Positions 1 to 10,689 of a DNA stretch of 64,000 bases are shown piece by piece; the stretch's first letter is position 1; every line of letters begins with the position of its first letter. The notes under the pieces were generated by a model. That model saw nothing but the letters and a program-made list of their open reading frames with translations, made no database searches and was not told the origin of the DNA. A program made the translations under genes and the position numbers. Origin of the DNA: Sycon ciliatum (lineage: Eukaryota > Porifera > Calcarea > Leucosolenida > Sycettidae); the NCBI RefSeq assembly GCF_964019385.1, contig NC_088644.1:15141531-15205530 (forward strand). Reading direction: 5' to 3'.

Positions 1-639
1 GAAAAACTATGAAACTTGCTTATACAGTCTTCAAGCAGATGTGAACTGCTGTGTTGCTAGACGATGTCTGAATCAGGGCACTGGTTGGACGTTTCGTATT
101 GGGAAGGGATTCGGAACACATCTTGGGAGGTAGAGTTATCACATGCTAGTTCCAGTACTACTCGAAGCAGAGAACCAGTTATTTAGGCCTCGACATGGCG
201 AGTGGCGTTGACGCCAACTCAGAAATGGCTGTGATTACCTGTCAAAAAATCTAGCCAAAGAAGTAGACAAGGAGCAGACGCATTTACATGGACAACGTAC
301 GATGGTGGTTTGCAACATGCTACCACTGCTGGAGCGACGTTGAGTGCAGGGACGATCGTTGATCATCTACGTATCAGGTGTGGTTGTCAAACGCTTGTGG
401 CCTTTGATGTGGATATGAAGATTTTATGCCCACTGTGCGTTCGTTATGCACCACATCTGCTGTACACGTGGCATTACCCTATCTTAGGGAGAAATCATCA
501 ACCCAGTCATTCTGGATATAAAACTATTCCTGATAGCTGTGCAGGCCAGCACAAGAACCAGTACGCTGGACTAAACAAGGTGCGTATGTTCGTGTGCTTG
601 ATGGTCAATGGAATGAGTTCAACTGAAAGCAACAGTTCC

Positions 640-1115
640 GCAGGTCTTCGACAACCTCAGCAAGGTGGTCGGCCCAGCAACAGTGGTGACGGTACTTGGC
701 ATAGAAGTCGACAGCATGGAGCAGGTGATGCGGCTACCTGACCAGAAGTTATTTGCCTTTCTAGCGGCTTTGAGTGAGTAGTCCACGCGCACTAGCTACA
801 CAACGCGGGAACTGCTGTCGCTGATCGGAACCTTGTCCTTGCCGCCAAGGTGGTTCCTCCTGGCAGGACCTTCATCCGCCAACTCCTGTATAGCTGGACA
901 ACTCCGTTTCTTCAGTTAGTAGTCAACATCGACACAGAAGCTCACTTGGACATCGAATAGTCGCGCTCCTTTGCCGCAAACTGGAATGGCCAATCCTTCT
1001 TCTACGATGTCGAGTGTTCAAAGTCCCCTGACCTTGAGCTATTCACGGATGCCTCTGATGTTGGCTTCTGCGGTTTCTATCAAGGACATTGTTTTTCGGG
1101 GGCAATGGGCCGCTG
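640..1115 (+). pseudogene. Decayed DIRS/Ngaro-type reverse transcriptase - RNase H
   Basis: Conceptual translation across several frameshifts and stops gives blocks typical of tyrosine-recombinase retrotransposons. One is the end of the RT, with LGIEVDSMEQVMRLPDQK (about 691-745). Next is TTRELLSLIG (about 800-830), then PPGRTFIRQLLYSW (about 857-900), then an RNase H start, ELFTDASDVGFCGFYQGH (about 1032-1090). The block order matches the RT-RNase H linker of DIRS/Ngaro elements, including the intact-looking one at 29-31 kb. Multiple lesions show it is dead. Sequence to the left (1-640) is probably the same relic, but I cannot place domains in it. Confidence 0.6.
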
Positions 1116-1267
1116 AGATGCAACATGAACCTATTATGAATACTCGCTTCCAAGAACTGGCTTCCACAGCCAACCAACGCCTGGTGCCAACTCCTCCGCT
1201 CAACTCGCCGCCCTGATTGCTGCCAGCAATGATCTCATGAGCGACTCAGACCTTTAAGCCCGGTATT

Positions 1268-1519
1268 TTGCGCACACATAATCTGATGTACCCAGTTTCG
1301 GCTATGGCCGAGTTCCGGTCCCTGACCGCTACTGCCGGCAGCTCACGGCCAGTGTTCGTGTTCGTCGACGGCAGCTACTTCTCCCGAGTTTGCTCGACTA
1401 AGATCCTCAACTGCAACCGGGTGAGCTCCCATTCTGTGCGCATTGGCGGGGCCACACTCATGGCTCACCGGAGTACAAGTGTCTGTGAAGCAGCCATATG
1501 CCGTGCAGGCTGCTGGTGA
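1268..1519 (+). pseudogene. Decayed tyrosine recombinase fragment of the same DIRS/Ngaro relic
   Basis: An 83-codon open stretch contains FVFVDGSYFSRVC followed by SSHSVRIGGATLMAH, which resembles the H-x-x-R box of DIRS/Ngaro tyrosine recombinases. It lies downstream of the RNase H remnant, so RT, RNase H and YR are in the order expected for this element class. No terminal Tyr box is recognisable and the fragment is truncated. The assignment is an inference from motif order. Confidence 0.45.
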
Positions 1520-1873
1520 AGTGCAGCATCCGATCACTATGTCAGGCGTGCAGCCGGTATGCCCTCTGTGTAATGGCTAGCAGCAAAGACTGGAACAGCC
1601 CACGCCCATGTGGTGTTGAGAACACAAGTGAGGTACATTTGTAGTGTTGTACAGTGTTGTGCAGTCCGCGTGTTGTGCAGTCCGCGTGCCGCTGTGGCTC
1701 TGTGGGTACCACAGAGGGGTTTGCCATGGTTACTTGTAGGAAGTTATGCTAATGAGCGATGCCGTGAGAAATGCTTGGTCGTGAACACTGGTTTTTGGGA
1801 GGGTCAAATGCATTTGCCTCTCAGTGTTGTGCTGTACTGTCTCAGTGTTGTGACATCTGTATGTTGTTGTGTT

Positions 1874-2168
1874 GTTGACCCGCCGGTTTGAGGCATGGGT
1901 GGTCAACTGTGTATGTTGTATCGGTGTGTTCCCGTTTGAAGTTGCCGGGCCACCATGTGGTTGACCCGCCGGTCTGAGGCATGGGTGGTCAACTGTGTCT
2001 GTTGTATCGTTGTGTTCCCGTTTGAAGTTGCCGGGCCACCACGGTTGTTGACCCGCCGGTTTGAGGCATGGGTGGTCAACTGTGTCTGTTGTATCGGTGT
2101 GTTCCCGTTTGAAGTTGCCGGGCCACCATGTGGTTGACCCGCCGGTTTGAGGCATGGGTGGTCAACCG
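1874..2168. repeat. Tandem repeat, unit about 86 bp, 3.4 copies
   Basis: The string GTTGACCCGCCGG recurs at 1874, 1960, 2047 and 2133. Each is followed by the same spacer, ending in TTGCCGGGCCACC. The copies differ by a few substitutions. No coding role is apparent, although the repeat is open in several frames. The flank 2170-2590 is AT-rich and shows nothing recognisable. Confidence 0.9.
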
Positions 2169-2729
2169 TGTATGTGTATCATTGAAGTTGCAATACGTAC
2201 ATTGCTGTGACTCGCCCGATTGCTGTTGCCGGGCACCTACGCATTTATTTGCCTACTTGTGAAGATATATCTCTTCTGGTTTATTGCATAATTCTTGGCT
2301 CAATGTTATCCACGGTGTCGCTCGATGCAAAGTCTCATAAATATTTATCAGACAAACTTGAAAGAAAGAAAAAACTATGGCAAACCCCACTACCTTGTAT
2401 TCTATCTGCTTGGTGTACATGTGTCCACGTTTTGTATGTTTGGCACGCACATGCGTGTGTGTGTATGTGAGAGCGTGTCTGGATAAATGTGCATATTGAT
2501 GTTTTGTTTGTTTTAAGTTTTATTGTGTGTATGCGTGCATGCATGTGGGTTAATGTATATTGTTAAGTATGTACAGTACTAAAAATAAAGAAAATAAAGG
2601 GTTTGCTCCCCACACTGGAGCTCGCGCTATTTCGACGACTTTACTTGACACTTGACTGACTCACGACTGCCATCCAGAGCACACGAGAAGTCCATCGAAC
2701 CTTCGACTCGGCAAACCTGCAAGAAAGCA

Positions 2730-2793
2730 CCACTCCCTACTCAATACACAGTGTTTCGGGGAATTCACCCCTCATCAGTTGAGCTTGAGTAGG
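2730..2793 (-). ncRNA. Type I hammerhead ribozyme (left arm of foldback)
   Basis: On the minus strand: GCTCAA (stem I), CTGATGA, GGGG-TGAATT-CCCC (stem II), GAA, then the short stem III ACACTGTGT, the cleavage base A, and TTGAGT (stem I). The sixth stem I pair is a G-T wobble here; in the array copies it is G-C. All invariant core bases are present. Confidence 0.85.
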
Positions 2794-3022
2794 CTGAGGA
2801 AGATTGTGCCTGAAGAGCACCACTTATATAGTGCTCTCCAGGCACAAACATCAACGTCTGTTCTCACCGTCCAGGAGCGACACTGACTCACGCTGCTATC
2901 TGGTGTTCACGAGGTGTTTGTCTCGCTGGAAACGGAGCGTCTTTGTAAGTTTGTATCCCTGGTGATGTTTGTGCCTGGAGAGCACTATATAAGTGGTGCT
3001 CTTCAGGCACAATCTTCCTCAG

Positions 3023-3086
3023 CCTACTCAAGCTCAACTGATGAGGGGTGAATTCCCCGAAACACTGTGTATTGAGCAGGAAGCTG
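3023..3086 (+). ncRNA. Type I hammerhead ribozyme (right arm of foldback)
   Basis: CTGATGA at 3038-3044, stem II GGGG/CCCC, GAA at 3059-3061, and predicted cleavage after A3071. Proximal stem I is GCTCAA (3032-3037) with TTGAGC (3072-3077), six perfect pairs. The distal part of stem I has decayed relative to the array copies, so tertiary contacts may be weaker. Confidence 0.88.
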
Positions 3087-3316
3087 TGCTTTCTTGCAGG
3101 TTTGACGAGTCGAAGGTTCGATGGACTTCTCGTGTGCTCTGGATGGCAGTCGTGAGTCAGTCAAGTGTCAAGTAAAGTCGGCGGAATAGCGCGAGCTCCA
3201 GTGTGGGGAGCAAACCCTTTCTTACAAATCATCGCCGAAGTCGCAACCACTACTTCGTATTCTGTACAGTACTGCTAAATGAAATCCAATCGTACTAGTT
3301 CACACCCAAGTGTTCA

Positions 3317-3530
3317 CAGGTCTGGGGCTGCACAGCTCCCAGCATGACATTGACTAACATGATCGGATTTCTAGTATCAGACACAGGTCTGGGGCTGCAC
3401 AGCTCCCAGCATGACATTCACTAACATGATCGGATTTCTAGTATCAGACACAGGTCTGGGGCTGCACAGCTCCCAGTATGACATTCACTAACATGATCGG
3501 ATTTCTAGTATCAGACACAGGTCGGCTAAG
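3317..3530. repeat. 67-bp tandem repeat, three copies plus a partial copy
   Basis: CAGGTCTGGGGCTGCACAGC starts at 3317, 3384 and 3451, and a truncated copy starts at 3518, giving an exact 67-bp period. The copies are nearly identical, so the expansion is recent. It lies about 100 bp upstream of the first CCP exon acceptor. Confidence 0.92.
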
Positions 3531-3618
3531 GCTGAAACCATCGTAAATGCCCAGCTATGGCCTTGGAAAATACGCTATGTTTGTTGCAACGGTAATTTGA
3601 TCTTTTCTTTCGTTGCAG

Positions 3619-3816
3619 CCCGCCAATGTCCTGGTCCAGGAAAACCAACATCTGGACAGTTTAACGTAGAACGGAAAGGACAGCAAGTCGGGAGAGGAGG
3701 TCCTTTCCAATATGGTGACAGAGTTAGATGGGTGTGTGATACAGGATTCACAGGAAATACCAATGCTGCATGTCGAGCAGATAGTACATGGAGCAAGAAC
3801 ACACCAACCTGTACAC
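3619..3816 (+). CDS. Sushi/CCP-domain exon 1 of the left CCP gene
   Basis: This exon encodes one complement-control-protein (Sushi) module of an extracellular protein. It is bounded by TTGCAG|CC and CAC|GTACGT and is phase 1 at both ends, 198 bp. The translation begins RQCPGPGKPTSG and contains FQYGDRVRWVCDTGFTG, then AACRADSTWSKNTPTCT. This gives the four Sushi cysteines, the GDxVxxxC strand and the Trp before the last Cys. No start codon or signal peptide is visible upstream, so the gene probably begins before this window. Ligand and function are unknown. Confidence 0.88.
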
Positions 3817-4381
3817 GTACGTATACAACATACTTTTCTGACGCAGTGTTTGAGTAACGCAGGCATATATGCCTGGAGCAGCCTGACGGCAGTATTACGA
3901 ATTGACCTTTCTTGAAAGGGTTATGAATACTTATTCGCACACTTGTGCATAAGCATCAGATAGTATGAAATCAGCCACCGCAGCCTGATAATTGCCTCTT
4001 TTTGCCCAAAACGTGAAGTACTTGAAGTAGCAGCAAGATTAATTTAAATTTGTCGATTAGCCCGTATTCTTGTGCCTCACTGTTAAAAAAAGAGACGCAA
4101 GAAAGCATGATCATGATGATGTATCATAGCAGCTTAATAGCGTATTTAGCAAGTAAACAATCAGAAAAAAACATAACCATGGAGTCCGAAGGAATGTTCA
4201 CAAAGTCTGCTGGAATGACGGCTACTCCAACACTTAGTGGTAGAGCATTGCTGGCCAAAATCAAGGCTCCCTTTTTTGATTCCTGATGGTGGCAGTCATT
4301 CTTTTCTTCCTTTTTTCAACTCTATTGAACTTTACAATATTGACATGCTATTGGCTGACTCTCTTCATACATGGTCTACAG
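3817..4381. other. Intron of the left CCP gene
   Basis: AT-rich sequence between two phase-1 exons, starting GTACGT and ending TCTACAG. I see no repeat or RNA gene in it. Confidence 0.7.
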
Positions 4382-4567
4382 GTATAAGCTGTCCTGACCC
4401 TAGTGCACCTACCAATGGTAACTACATAGTGACTGGGTTGAAGTACGAGGATACAGTTACGTACACCTGCAGACTGGGCTTTGACATGCTGAACCATCCA
4501 AATCGTCCTATTACCGGGGTGTGTATGGCCAACAGGATGTGGTCCAGCACCCAACCCACATGTGAAC
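4382..4567 (+). CDS. Sushi/CCP-domain exon 2 of the left CCP gene
   Basis: Bounded by TCTACAG|GT and GAAC|GTAAGT, phase 1 at both ends, 186 bp. The translation is a textbook Sushi module: ISCPDPSAPTNGNYIVTG, then YEDTVTYTCRLGFDML, then ITGVCMANRMWSSTQPTCE. The Cys spacing, the NG turn, Y-x-C-x-x-G-F and the terminal W...P-x-C all fit. It splices in frame to the exons at 3619 and 7421. The donor is a perfect GTAAGT. Confidence 0.92.
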
Positions 4568-5080
4568 GTAAGTACAGTACACCCTGATTATCTCGGCAAA
4601 CTCCAACTATCCAGGTGCTCAATTATCCTGATTGTCTGTGCAAGTGTGGGTTGTGTAGGGTGAAATACAAACAATGCAAATCACTGAGTATGTGCAGAGG
4701 GTCAAAGGTTTTTGTTTTAATGTACCAACAGTATAGTAAGTATTGCCTCAAGAACACAAAAATCTCCCTCTTTATTTCCACGGTATTTGTTTGTTCTTGA
4801 TGAAAATATGGCATCGCCTGTGTATACTAGTTTAATTTGAAAGAAAGAAGACAAAGGAAGAGAACAAGCAGGATTCGAACCCACAACAGTATGAATCTCA
4901 AGCAACCCCTTATACCACCCAGCCACTGTGCTGCAGTTGCTGAACCCTGTTGTTCTTACAGTCTTGTACCCAAAATAGGCAACATCCTATGTACACTATA
5001 GTGCAAATGCTATACTAAAAAGGTTAAAATAGCTCCTAAAAATTCAAATTTTGGGGTTATGGCAAAGGAATCGTGATAAA
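4568..5080. other. Intron segment
   Basis: Mostly AT-rich, unrecognised sequence, apart from the tRNA-like stretch listed separately. Confidence 0.5.
4863..4935 (-). repeat. tRNA-related sequence (SINE head or tRNA pseudogene)
   Basis: The reverse complement contains a box A-like TGGCTGGGTGG and a perfect box B GGTTCGAATCC about 50 bp apart, with tRNA-like spacing. The acceptor stem does not close convincingly, so a functional tRNA is unlikely. A tRNA-derived SINE or pseudogene is the better reading. Confidence 0.5.
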
Positions 5081-5205
5081 TAGGATATTGACCTCGACTT
5101 CGGTCTATATGGGAAATATAGACTTCGTCTTGATCAATATCCTATACATATGTAAAACAGAGAGGTTCCAGGCTGTCCAAGAGAGTGTTCAATACCGAGA
5201 CATAG
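5081..5205. repeat. Hairpin and flanking dispersed repeat
   Basis: 5086-5148 forms an imperfect hairpin, with TAGGATATTGA pairing with TCAATATCCTA. The adjacent 5150-5205 (AGAGAGGTTCCAGGCTGTCC) recurs inverted at 52603-52660, so both belong to a dispersed element. The stretch 5205-5680 shows nothing recognisable. Confidence 0.55.
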
Positions 5206-5680
5206 CCAGCAATCGCATGTCATCACGTACATTGAAAATCAACATAATTTTGCGAATCGACCTTTTTTTCAGGATCACTTTTCAACGAGGACGAAGCAAA
5301 GTCGGCCGAACGAAGCCTAGAGGAAGAAAATCACCCTCTCCACTTCACCATCACGATACTGACATAGATACGAGATGAAACAACTAAAACATCCACAAGA
5401 AAACTCTACGGCCATCATCTTTTTTGGTCTGACTTTGGTCTGAGAATTTCTATCATGATCAAAAATGTACGAGGAGCACTCAAAAATAAGCCACAGACGT
5501 ACCTTTATCGCTCTCTACTCCTTTTTCAAGGCACAAAAGTCGACTCTCCACTTTCAAACCAGGAACCAGACATACCAGTGGTCCTTTTCAGCTGCTCCAC
5601 GAGCGCAGGAAATGTTCACCAAGGGGCGCAGAGCAGCATCCATTCCAGAAAAAAGAGCTAAAATACGAGTGAGACTGCAT

Positions 5681-6830
5681 TTATTTATTTATTTATTTAT
5701 TCAACATCTCCTGGCCCGTCCGAAGACTGCCAATAAACATGAGAGGTCAGGTGATAGCCAACCACGGCAAGCTAAAAGGGAAAAAAAGAAAGATGCTGTC
5801 AGAGAGGGAAAGGAGATAGGGAGAAAAAAAGAAAGGGAGGCACATTAATAATACATGGGATCACTTCGGATGAGACAGTGTGGAAAGCTGGACTGTGAAT
5901 TTCCTGATATCCTGGCATGTCTTAATGCTAGTAGGCAGGTTAGACCAAAGGGAGTATGCTGAGAAGAAAGGGGATTTCAAAAACAGAGAGGAACTAGCTC
6001 GGGGCAGTGATAAGGCATTGCGTGTTGGTCTAGTGGTAACAAACCAGTTGTACTTGGCAATATGTTTCGGGACTTGGGCTAGGAAGATTTTTTGCACAAG
6101 GATACAAAGATGCTGCTGATGTCGGGCAAGAAGAGGGTGCGTGGAAGCAAGTTTATAAAGACAAAGGGAGGCAAATGTTTGGTCTTTTCGAAACAGAATT
6201 TTCAGAAGCAAGCGTTGATGTACCTCCAGTCTGTGGAGTAAAGTCTGAGACAACCCGCACCAAGCTATATCGCAATAGTCAAATATAGGCAAAATGTACG
6301 ACTTAAAGAACAATTCTCTGCAGTTATCATTCAAGTGTTGGCAGTGGGGTTGTAGCATACCTAAGGACGCACTCGCACGCTTGCACACAGACTGGACTTG
6401 TGGAGACCAGGAGAGTTGGCGGTCGAGAATAACGCCCAGGTGCTTGTGCTCGTTAACAACTTTAATAGGTGTACTATTTAGACCAGGAAAATACAGAAGT
6501 TGAGTGGGGGGCGAGGGAGAGAAGAACATGGCCTCGGTTTTGGCGAGGTTAGGCTTCAGTTTCCAGGTTTCCATCCATGTTACTGTAGCGTTGACCCCGG
6601 ACTGCATGGAGGCCGTGAGGTTGTCTGCCGAGCTGTCGGAGCACATCAGAGCAGTGTCGTCAGCAAAAAGACTTACATTTGGTACAAGGGCTGGCAAGTC
6701 ATTAACGTACAGTAGAAATAGGAGCGGCCCAAGTATGGACCCCTGGGGTACCCCAGACACGACTAGTAATGGGTCTGATAGGGAGGTAGATACTCTGACA
6801 GTCTGGTGCATGACTGAGTACATGAGTACA
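5681..6830 (-). mobile_element. 5'-truncated LINE (CR1/L2/Jockey-like group), with ORF2 C-terminal part
   Basis: The element reads leftward: the end of ORF2 (5861-6823), a short 3' UTR, and a tail that is (AAAT)n on the element strand, seen as (TTTA)n at 5681-5703. A related 3' UTR and the same tail type occur at 21352 and 28290. It lacks the endonuclease and the front of RT, as expected for a 5'-truncated insertion. The clade name is an inference from RT motifs. Confidence 0.82.
5861..6823 (-). pseudogene. Non-LTR reverse transcriptase fragment (ORF2 C-terminal half)
   Basis: A 320-codon open frame with RT block VSGVPQGSILGPLLFLLYVN, the catalytic LFADDTALM box, the thumb region, and a C-terminal domain ending before the 3' tail. 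The GVPQGSILGP and FADDT motifs are those of non-LTR RTs, and the frame is similar to the ORF at 23060-24420. The N-terminal RT blocks and endonuclease are missing because of 5' truncation, so it is inactive although still open. It lies antisense within the CCP gene intron. Confidence 0.85.
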
Positions 6831-7063
6831 TGTATGAGTACATGCAGAAAATAGTCAATTTAGGCGTTTCTGCTCCAAACAGCAACTAGCTTCGACTAGA
6901 AACAAAGATTACACCAAAGGATCAAACAACAACCATTTTCTGCAGTTTTTTTGCAGATGGCTTCCTTGTGCTTGGCCCAGCACGCCAAAAATCACACCTC
7001 GGAGGAGTACAAAAATTACAACTCTCAGATGTCCTCGATTGCTGGCCATGGGCAGAGCTGGTT

Positions 7064-7163
7064 TAAACCATAAGAGGACAGAGAAAGTGTTTTAACACTG
7101 ATGATTGCTTAGTGCGTGAAACTCAGAGTTAAAAAACACTTCCTCTGTCCTCTTATGGTTTTA
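7064..7163. mobile_element. Short palindromic MITE with hammerhead-like loop
   Basis: Arms of about 33 bp, AACCATAAGAGGACAGAG at the left and its complement at the right, flank a 35-bp loop containing CTGATGA and GAAAC. A diverged copy of the loop is at 52515-52560. The element is too short to code. Confidence 0.7.
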
Positions 7164-7329
7164 TATGAGTATATGGCATGGCTCATGTTATGGCTAGCAG
7201 CAGGACCTTTTTACAACTTTGACAAATATATGAATTTTGGGACTATCAGACTTCCCATAGCATTGAACCCAAAACCTGACGGAAAGAAAACCGGTGACAA
7301 GCTCTGCTGATCTTCAGTGAGTCAAATAG

Positions 7330-7397
7330 CCATGTAGAGTCTCTCACTGGCTGAATGTGTATGCCATGTAGAGTCTCTCACTGGCTGAATGTGTATG
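7330..7397. repeat. 34-bp tandem duplication
   Basis: Two identical 34-bp units beginning CATGTAGAGTCTCTCACTGG lie directly upstream of the CCP exon 3 acceptor. Confidence 0.9.
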
Positions 7398-7420
7398 CCT
7401 CTACCTATTGTCATATGCAG

Positions 7421-7609
7421 GAAAACTCTCCTACTGTGAAAGCTATTCTCCCATTCAGAATGGCAACGTTAACTGTTCTGGCCGGCGAATCCATGACATC
7501 TGTCAGTATCAATGTGATTCTGGATATGTAAAGGAGCGCCATTCTTCCATTCGCTGCATACCGGGCACCGAGGTCAATGGTAGATGGTCGGAACGAGGAT
7601 CATGCAGCC
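7421..7609 (+). CDS. Sushi/CCP-domain exon 3 of the left CCP gene
   Basis: Bounded by ATATGCAG|GA and AGCC|GTAAGT, phase 1 at both ends, 189 bp. The translation YCESYSPIQNGNVNCSG, DICQYQCDSGYVKE, IRCIPGTEVNGRWSERGSCS has the Sushi pattern: NG turn, Y-x-C-x-x-G-Y, then W...C. An extra cysteine pair (NC, IC) suggests one additional disulphide. The protein is probably extracellular. No stop codon or further clear CCP exon follows. Candidate downstream exons at 19035 and 20340 could belong to it. Confidence 0.88.
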
Positions 7610-8035
7610 GTAAGTACTCTGTGCATTCTTGAGATAACGCATTGATGAAAAGTGTGGGGAGTTGAGATAAAGAGCACTTAACATGTTGGCCGGGTGATGG
7701 GGATTTCCCATATTTCGGGCTTTCACGCGTGTATTGGTGAGTAGTGCAGATCATATAGATCCTCCAAGTCAATCAGTGCACGCTGTTGTGTTGCAGACAC
7801 TGGTTTATGCAAGTACATAATTATGATTGGGATTCACAGATGTCGAAACATGAATGCATATGCTTTGAAGTACTGTCACACTCATTTCTTTAATCTAGAT
7901 GTAATACTGCATTTAATTCTATAGCAAGCACAGGATTATACCAATAGTATCCGTGGTCAGGGCATTGCTTGTCGTATTTCTCATCATTAAAAAACCAGGC
8001 TTGTAGCCCCAGGTCCATTTGGACTGGTTCCCGGC
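7610..8035. other. Unassigned, intron or intergenic
   Basis: No coding exon, RNA or repeat recognised. Confidence 0.4.
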
Positions 8036-8437
8036 TACAGTAGGCACGTACGCCCAAGAACGTGGCGCCCAAGAACGTCCAGGCTGGAAATCTAAGAACG
8101 CCCCAGCCTGGATTTAGGAACGAACTCCAAGCCGGTTTGTTTTGCAAGCGGATTGCACCTTCATGATCTTGTCCGAGTACACGAAAAACAAGTCCGCAAC
8201 CACAAACTCTTGTCGGGTCCTCGCGAAAACATCACCCAGTGCAGCGCCACATACTACACATGCATGTAAAGTGTACAACCGGTACATGTAGCGCAAAGTG
8301 CATTGTACATGAGCGTCACGGGTCATGTTGGACGCGTAAGAACGCGAAATAAGAACGTAGCCTGGGGCGCTGAAAAATAAGAACTTTGCTAGGCTGGCCC
8401 TCTGAAACCGCGTTCTTGGGCGTACGAGTCTACTGTA
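8036..8437. mobile_element. 402-bp MITE with terminal inverted repeats
   Basis: The element begins TACAGTAG and ends CTACTGTA. A further perfect 16-bp inverted repeat, CGTACGCCCAAGAACG, lies at 8047-8062 and 8411-8426. The interior carries several AAGAACG motifs and no ORF of substance. TA-flanked CAGT termini suggest a Tc1/mariner-type non-autonomous element. Confidence 0.8.
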
Positions 8438-8449
8438 TGTAGTTCTGGC

Positions 8450-9394
8450 GGCATGCCTGGCACCAGCCCACATTGCACCAAACTTGGCAGAGTCACTTGG
8501 TTGCTGAGAAAGTCACGGATCAGTCTACCTACACCCCTGCAACCTATCCTATTGGATCGGACTGGGACCACTTATGATCGTATGTCACTTGTTCTGCATG
8601 CTCCAGGCTTCTTCCTCCACCTTTGCTTGTTTTACCTGTTCAGTATTTCTACTGAGTCTCCAGTGGCGGATCCAGGGGGGGGGGGGGGGGTTCCGGGGGT
8701 TCCATGGAACCCCCTAAATTTTGCAAAGTGTACTGCTGAGAAATATCGGAAAATGTCATGTGTGCACAAAACTTCGTCCGTACGTCCGATCACAGTGCAG
8801 TCACTAAGTCAAGGAGTACAGTGCACTGCATGCGGTAGATCGATACTGTACGTAGTCTGTACTGGCGTTCACGTCTGTGATTTACAAACGAACACTGTAG
8901 TGTAGACAACATTGGGTGGTTGTTTCCTTTTTGATCTTTGGAGACGATCCAAACTTACCTCCATTGCCATTGGCGCTGTCGTCACTGCTGCTCTGGATGG
9001 GTGTGGTCAGTATTCCTTGGACAAGTTTTTTTCCGGAAGAGAAAGGATGTTCCGATTGATGACACTCTTCAACGAACTTCGAATCGTACACGTAGAGTTC
9101 AAGCTCCTCAGAAGATGAGGGCTCCGACATCCAAGCAAAGTCAGTAATCTCTACCTGCTGCAGCATGCAGTAGTGACTAGTTGTTCCTCCGCAGCAGCGG
9201 AGTGCTGCGCCAGCGATGTGTTTTAGATGGCATTGGAAGGATTGTCGACACTGTTTCGCTTTTGTTGTTTCTGTCAAGTGAAGACAATGCTCCTGTGATT
9301 ATAGAGCATTTCACATCGTAAAAATGCTAAAAATTTCCGAAAGTACAAACGGTCAGGGAAAGTTGTCATTTCGGCATTTCATGCTCTCAACGTG
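8450..9394. other. Unassigned region with a poly-G tract
   Basis: A homopolymeric G run of about 16 (8674-8691) precedes a palindrome, GGGGGTTCCATGGAACCCCC, beside GTGGCGGATCCAGG. This looks like the end of a DNA transposon. The rest shows nothing recognisable. Confidence 0.4.
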
Positions 9395-10340
9395 GAAGGG
9401 GCAGCTAAGAGGTTAGGCTTACACCGCACTTCCACATGGTAGGACAACACGGTTACGCTTACACCCTGACAACCGCATGGTAGGACGAATGCGGTGGGGC
9501 TGGTAACCTGGAGTTAACTGACCAGCTCAAAGGCTTATGGAGTGCTTTGCAGGCCACCTAACAAATACCACCATGTTGTGAGTCCCTATTTATTTGTAAC
9601 GTTGATGTGAGTTGCTTTTGTGGTGAGTCTGGCACCATAGAAAGCGTTAAAGTTGGGTGGGTTTGGGATGGGGAAAATTCTGGCAGAGAGCTAGTTTGTG
9701 AGAAAACAGCGAGCCAGAGCAGCAGGCAAGCGTGGAACAACAAATGCTTGAAAGGAGAATCGGTATGCACAGGCAGTTTGGTGAGCCAGCTGCCATGCTA
9801 AGCTGACGTCAGTGAAGCGCGCGCAGCCCCCGGTCGTGCTTGCAAAATGTGCACGTGGTCGCATGCACAGACAGTGACAAGGCCAGCGTATCAGCTGTGG
9901 TATGGGTAAGGAACAAGTTCAACGTGGACCCTATGCAAGAGAGCCAGCTGAGAGGGTGTTACGTGACTGTTAACATCCCACTGCACACACAGACATTCAA
10001 GACCAGGTTTGGGCTAGATCGGGACTCACAGTGGGTGAAATGATTAGGCTTACACCGCGCTTCCACATGGTAGGACATATGTGGAAGGGGCAGCAAAGAG
10101 GTTAATCTTACACCGCACTTCCACATGGTAGGACAAATGTGGAAGGGGCAGCTAAAGAGGTTAGGCTTACACCGTGCTTCCACATGGTAGGACAAATGTG
10201 GATAGGCTGCTAACACGGTTACGCTTACACCTTGACAACCGCATGGTAGGACGAATGCGGCGGGGCTGGTAACCTGGAGTTAACTGACCAGCTCAAAGGC
10301 TTATGGAGTGCTTTGCAGGCCACCTAACAAATACCACCCA
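9395..10340. repeat. Repeat module with direct terminal copies of about 170-200 bp
   Basis: 9395-9572 and 10136-10340 are near-identical direct repeats, sharing GGTTACGCTTACACC and AACCTGGAGTTAACTGACC. They flank about 560 bp that include a 303-bp dispersed repeat (9672-9974, also at 18632-18934). The direct-repeat layout recalls an LTR or Ngaro split repeat, but no polymerase is seen inside. Confidence 0.6.
10044..10215. repeat. Tandem repeat, period about 57-59 bp, three copies
   Basis: GGCTTACACCGCGCTTCCAC and close variants recur at about 10047, 10104 and 10163, each followed by ATGGTAGGACA and GTGGAAGGGGCAGC. Confidence 0.8.
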
Positions 10341-10689
10341 AAAATAAGACCGCCTATGGCGGCTTGAGCCCTGAACTAGCTGTTCAAACCGAGAGCGAAG
10401 CCATGCTCAGTGGGTTGCAATCAAGATGTGAGAGAGCAGCTGGAATAGGCTTAACGTTATACCCAGTCAGCTACATAGCTAACATATGCCCGCTAAAGGT
10501 AAGTCTGTCGGAAACGTTGCGAGCCCTAGTTTAGCTACCTCTATACGCCAGGCACAGCAGCACGATCAGGGAATGCTAACGAGATACGTAGAGTGCAAGG
10601 GGAGCAGAGCAGCCACTCTTACAGAGGCCGTACAACAGTGTTCAACTAGTCTGATCTCACCCGTGCTTTGGTGATTATTTCCTTGAGCC

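Larger units (their letters stand above)
2597..3222. mobile_element. Foldback element with about 256-bp inverted arms, each carrying a hammerhead ribozyme
   Basis: The left arm (2597-2853) and right arm (2963-3222) are imperfect inverted copies, starting GGGTTTGCTCCCCACACTGG and ending with its complement. A spacer of about 110 bp separates them. The arms are homologous to the 476-bp satellite units at 34.5-38.5 kb, and the spacer also resembles part of that unit. Each arm contains a TATATA box near the centre and a hammerhead motif further out, so both ribozymes would be transcribed away from the centre. No protein gene is present, so the element is non-autonomous. Confidence 0.85.

Noticed and set aside
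2207-2550. Short ORFs in AT-rich sequence
   Set aside because: Overlapping frames on both strands with no motif; chance.
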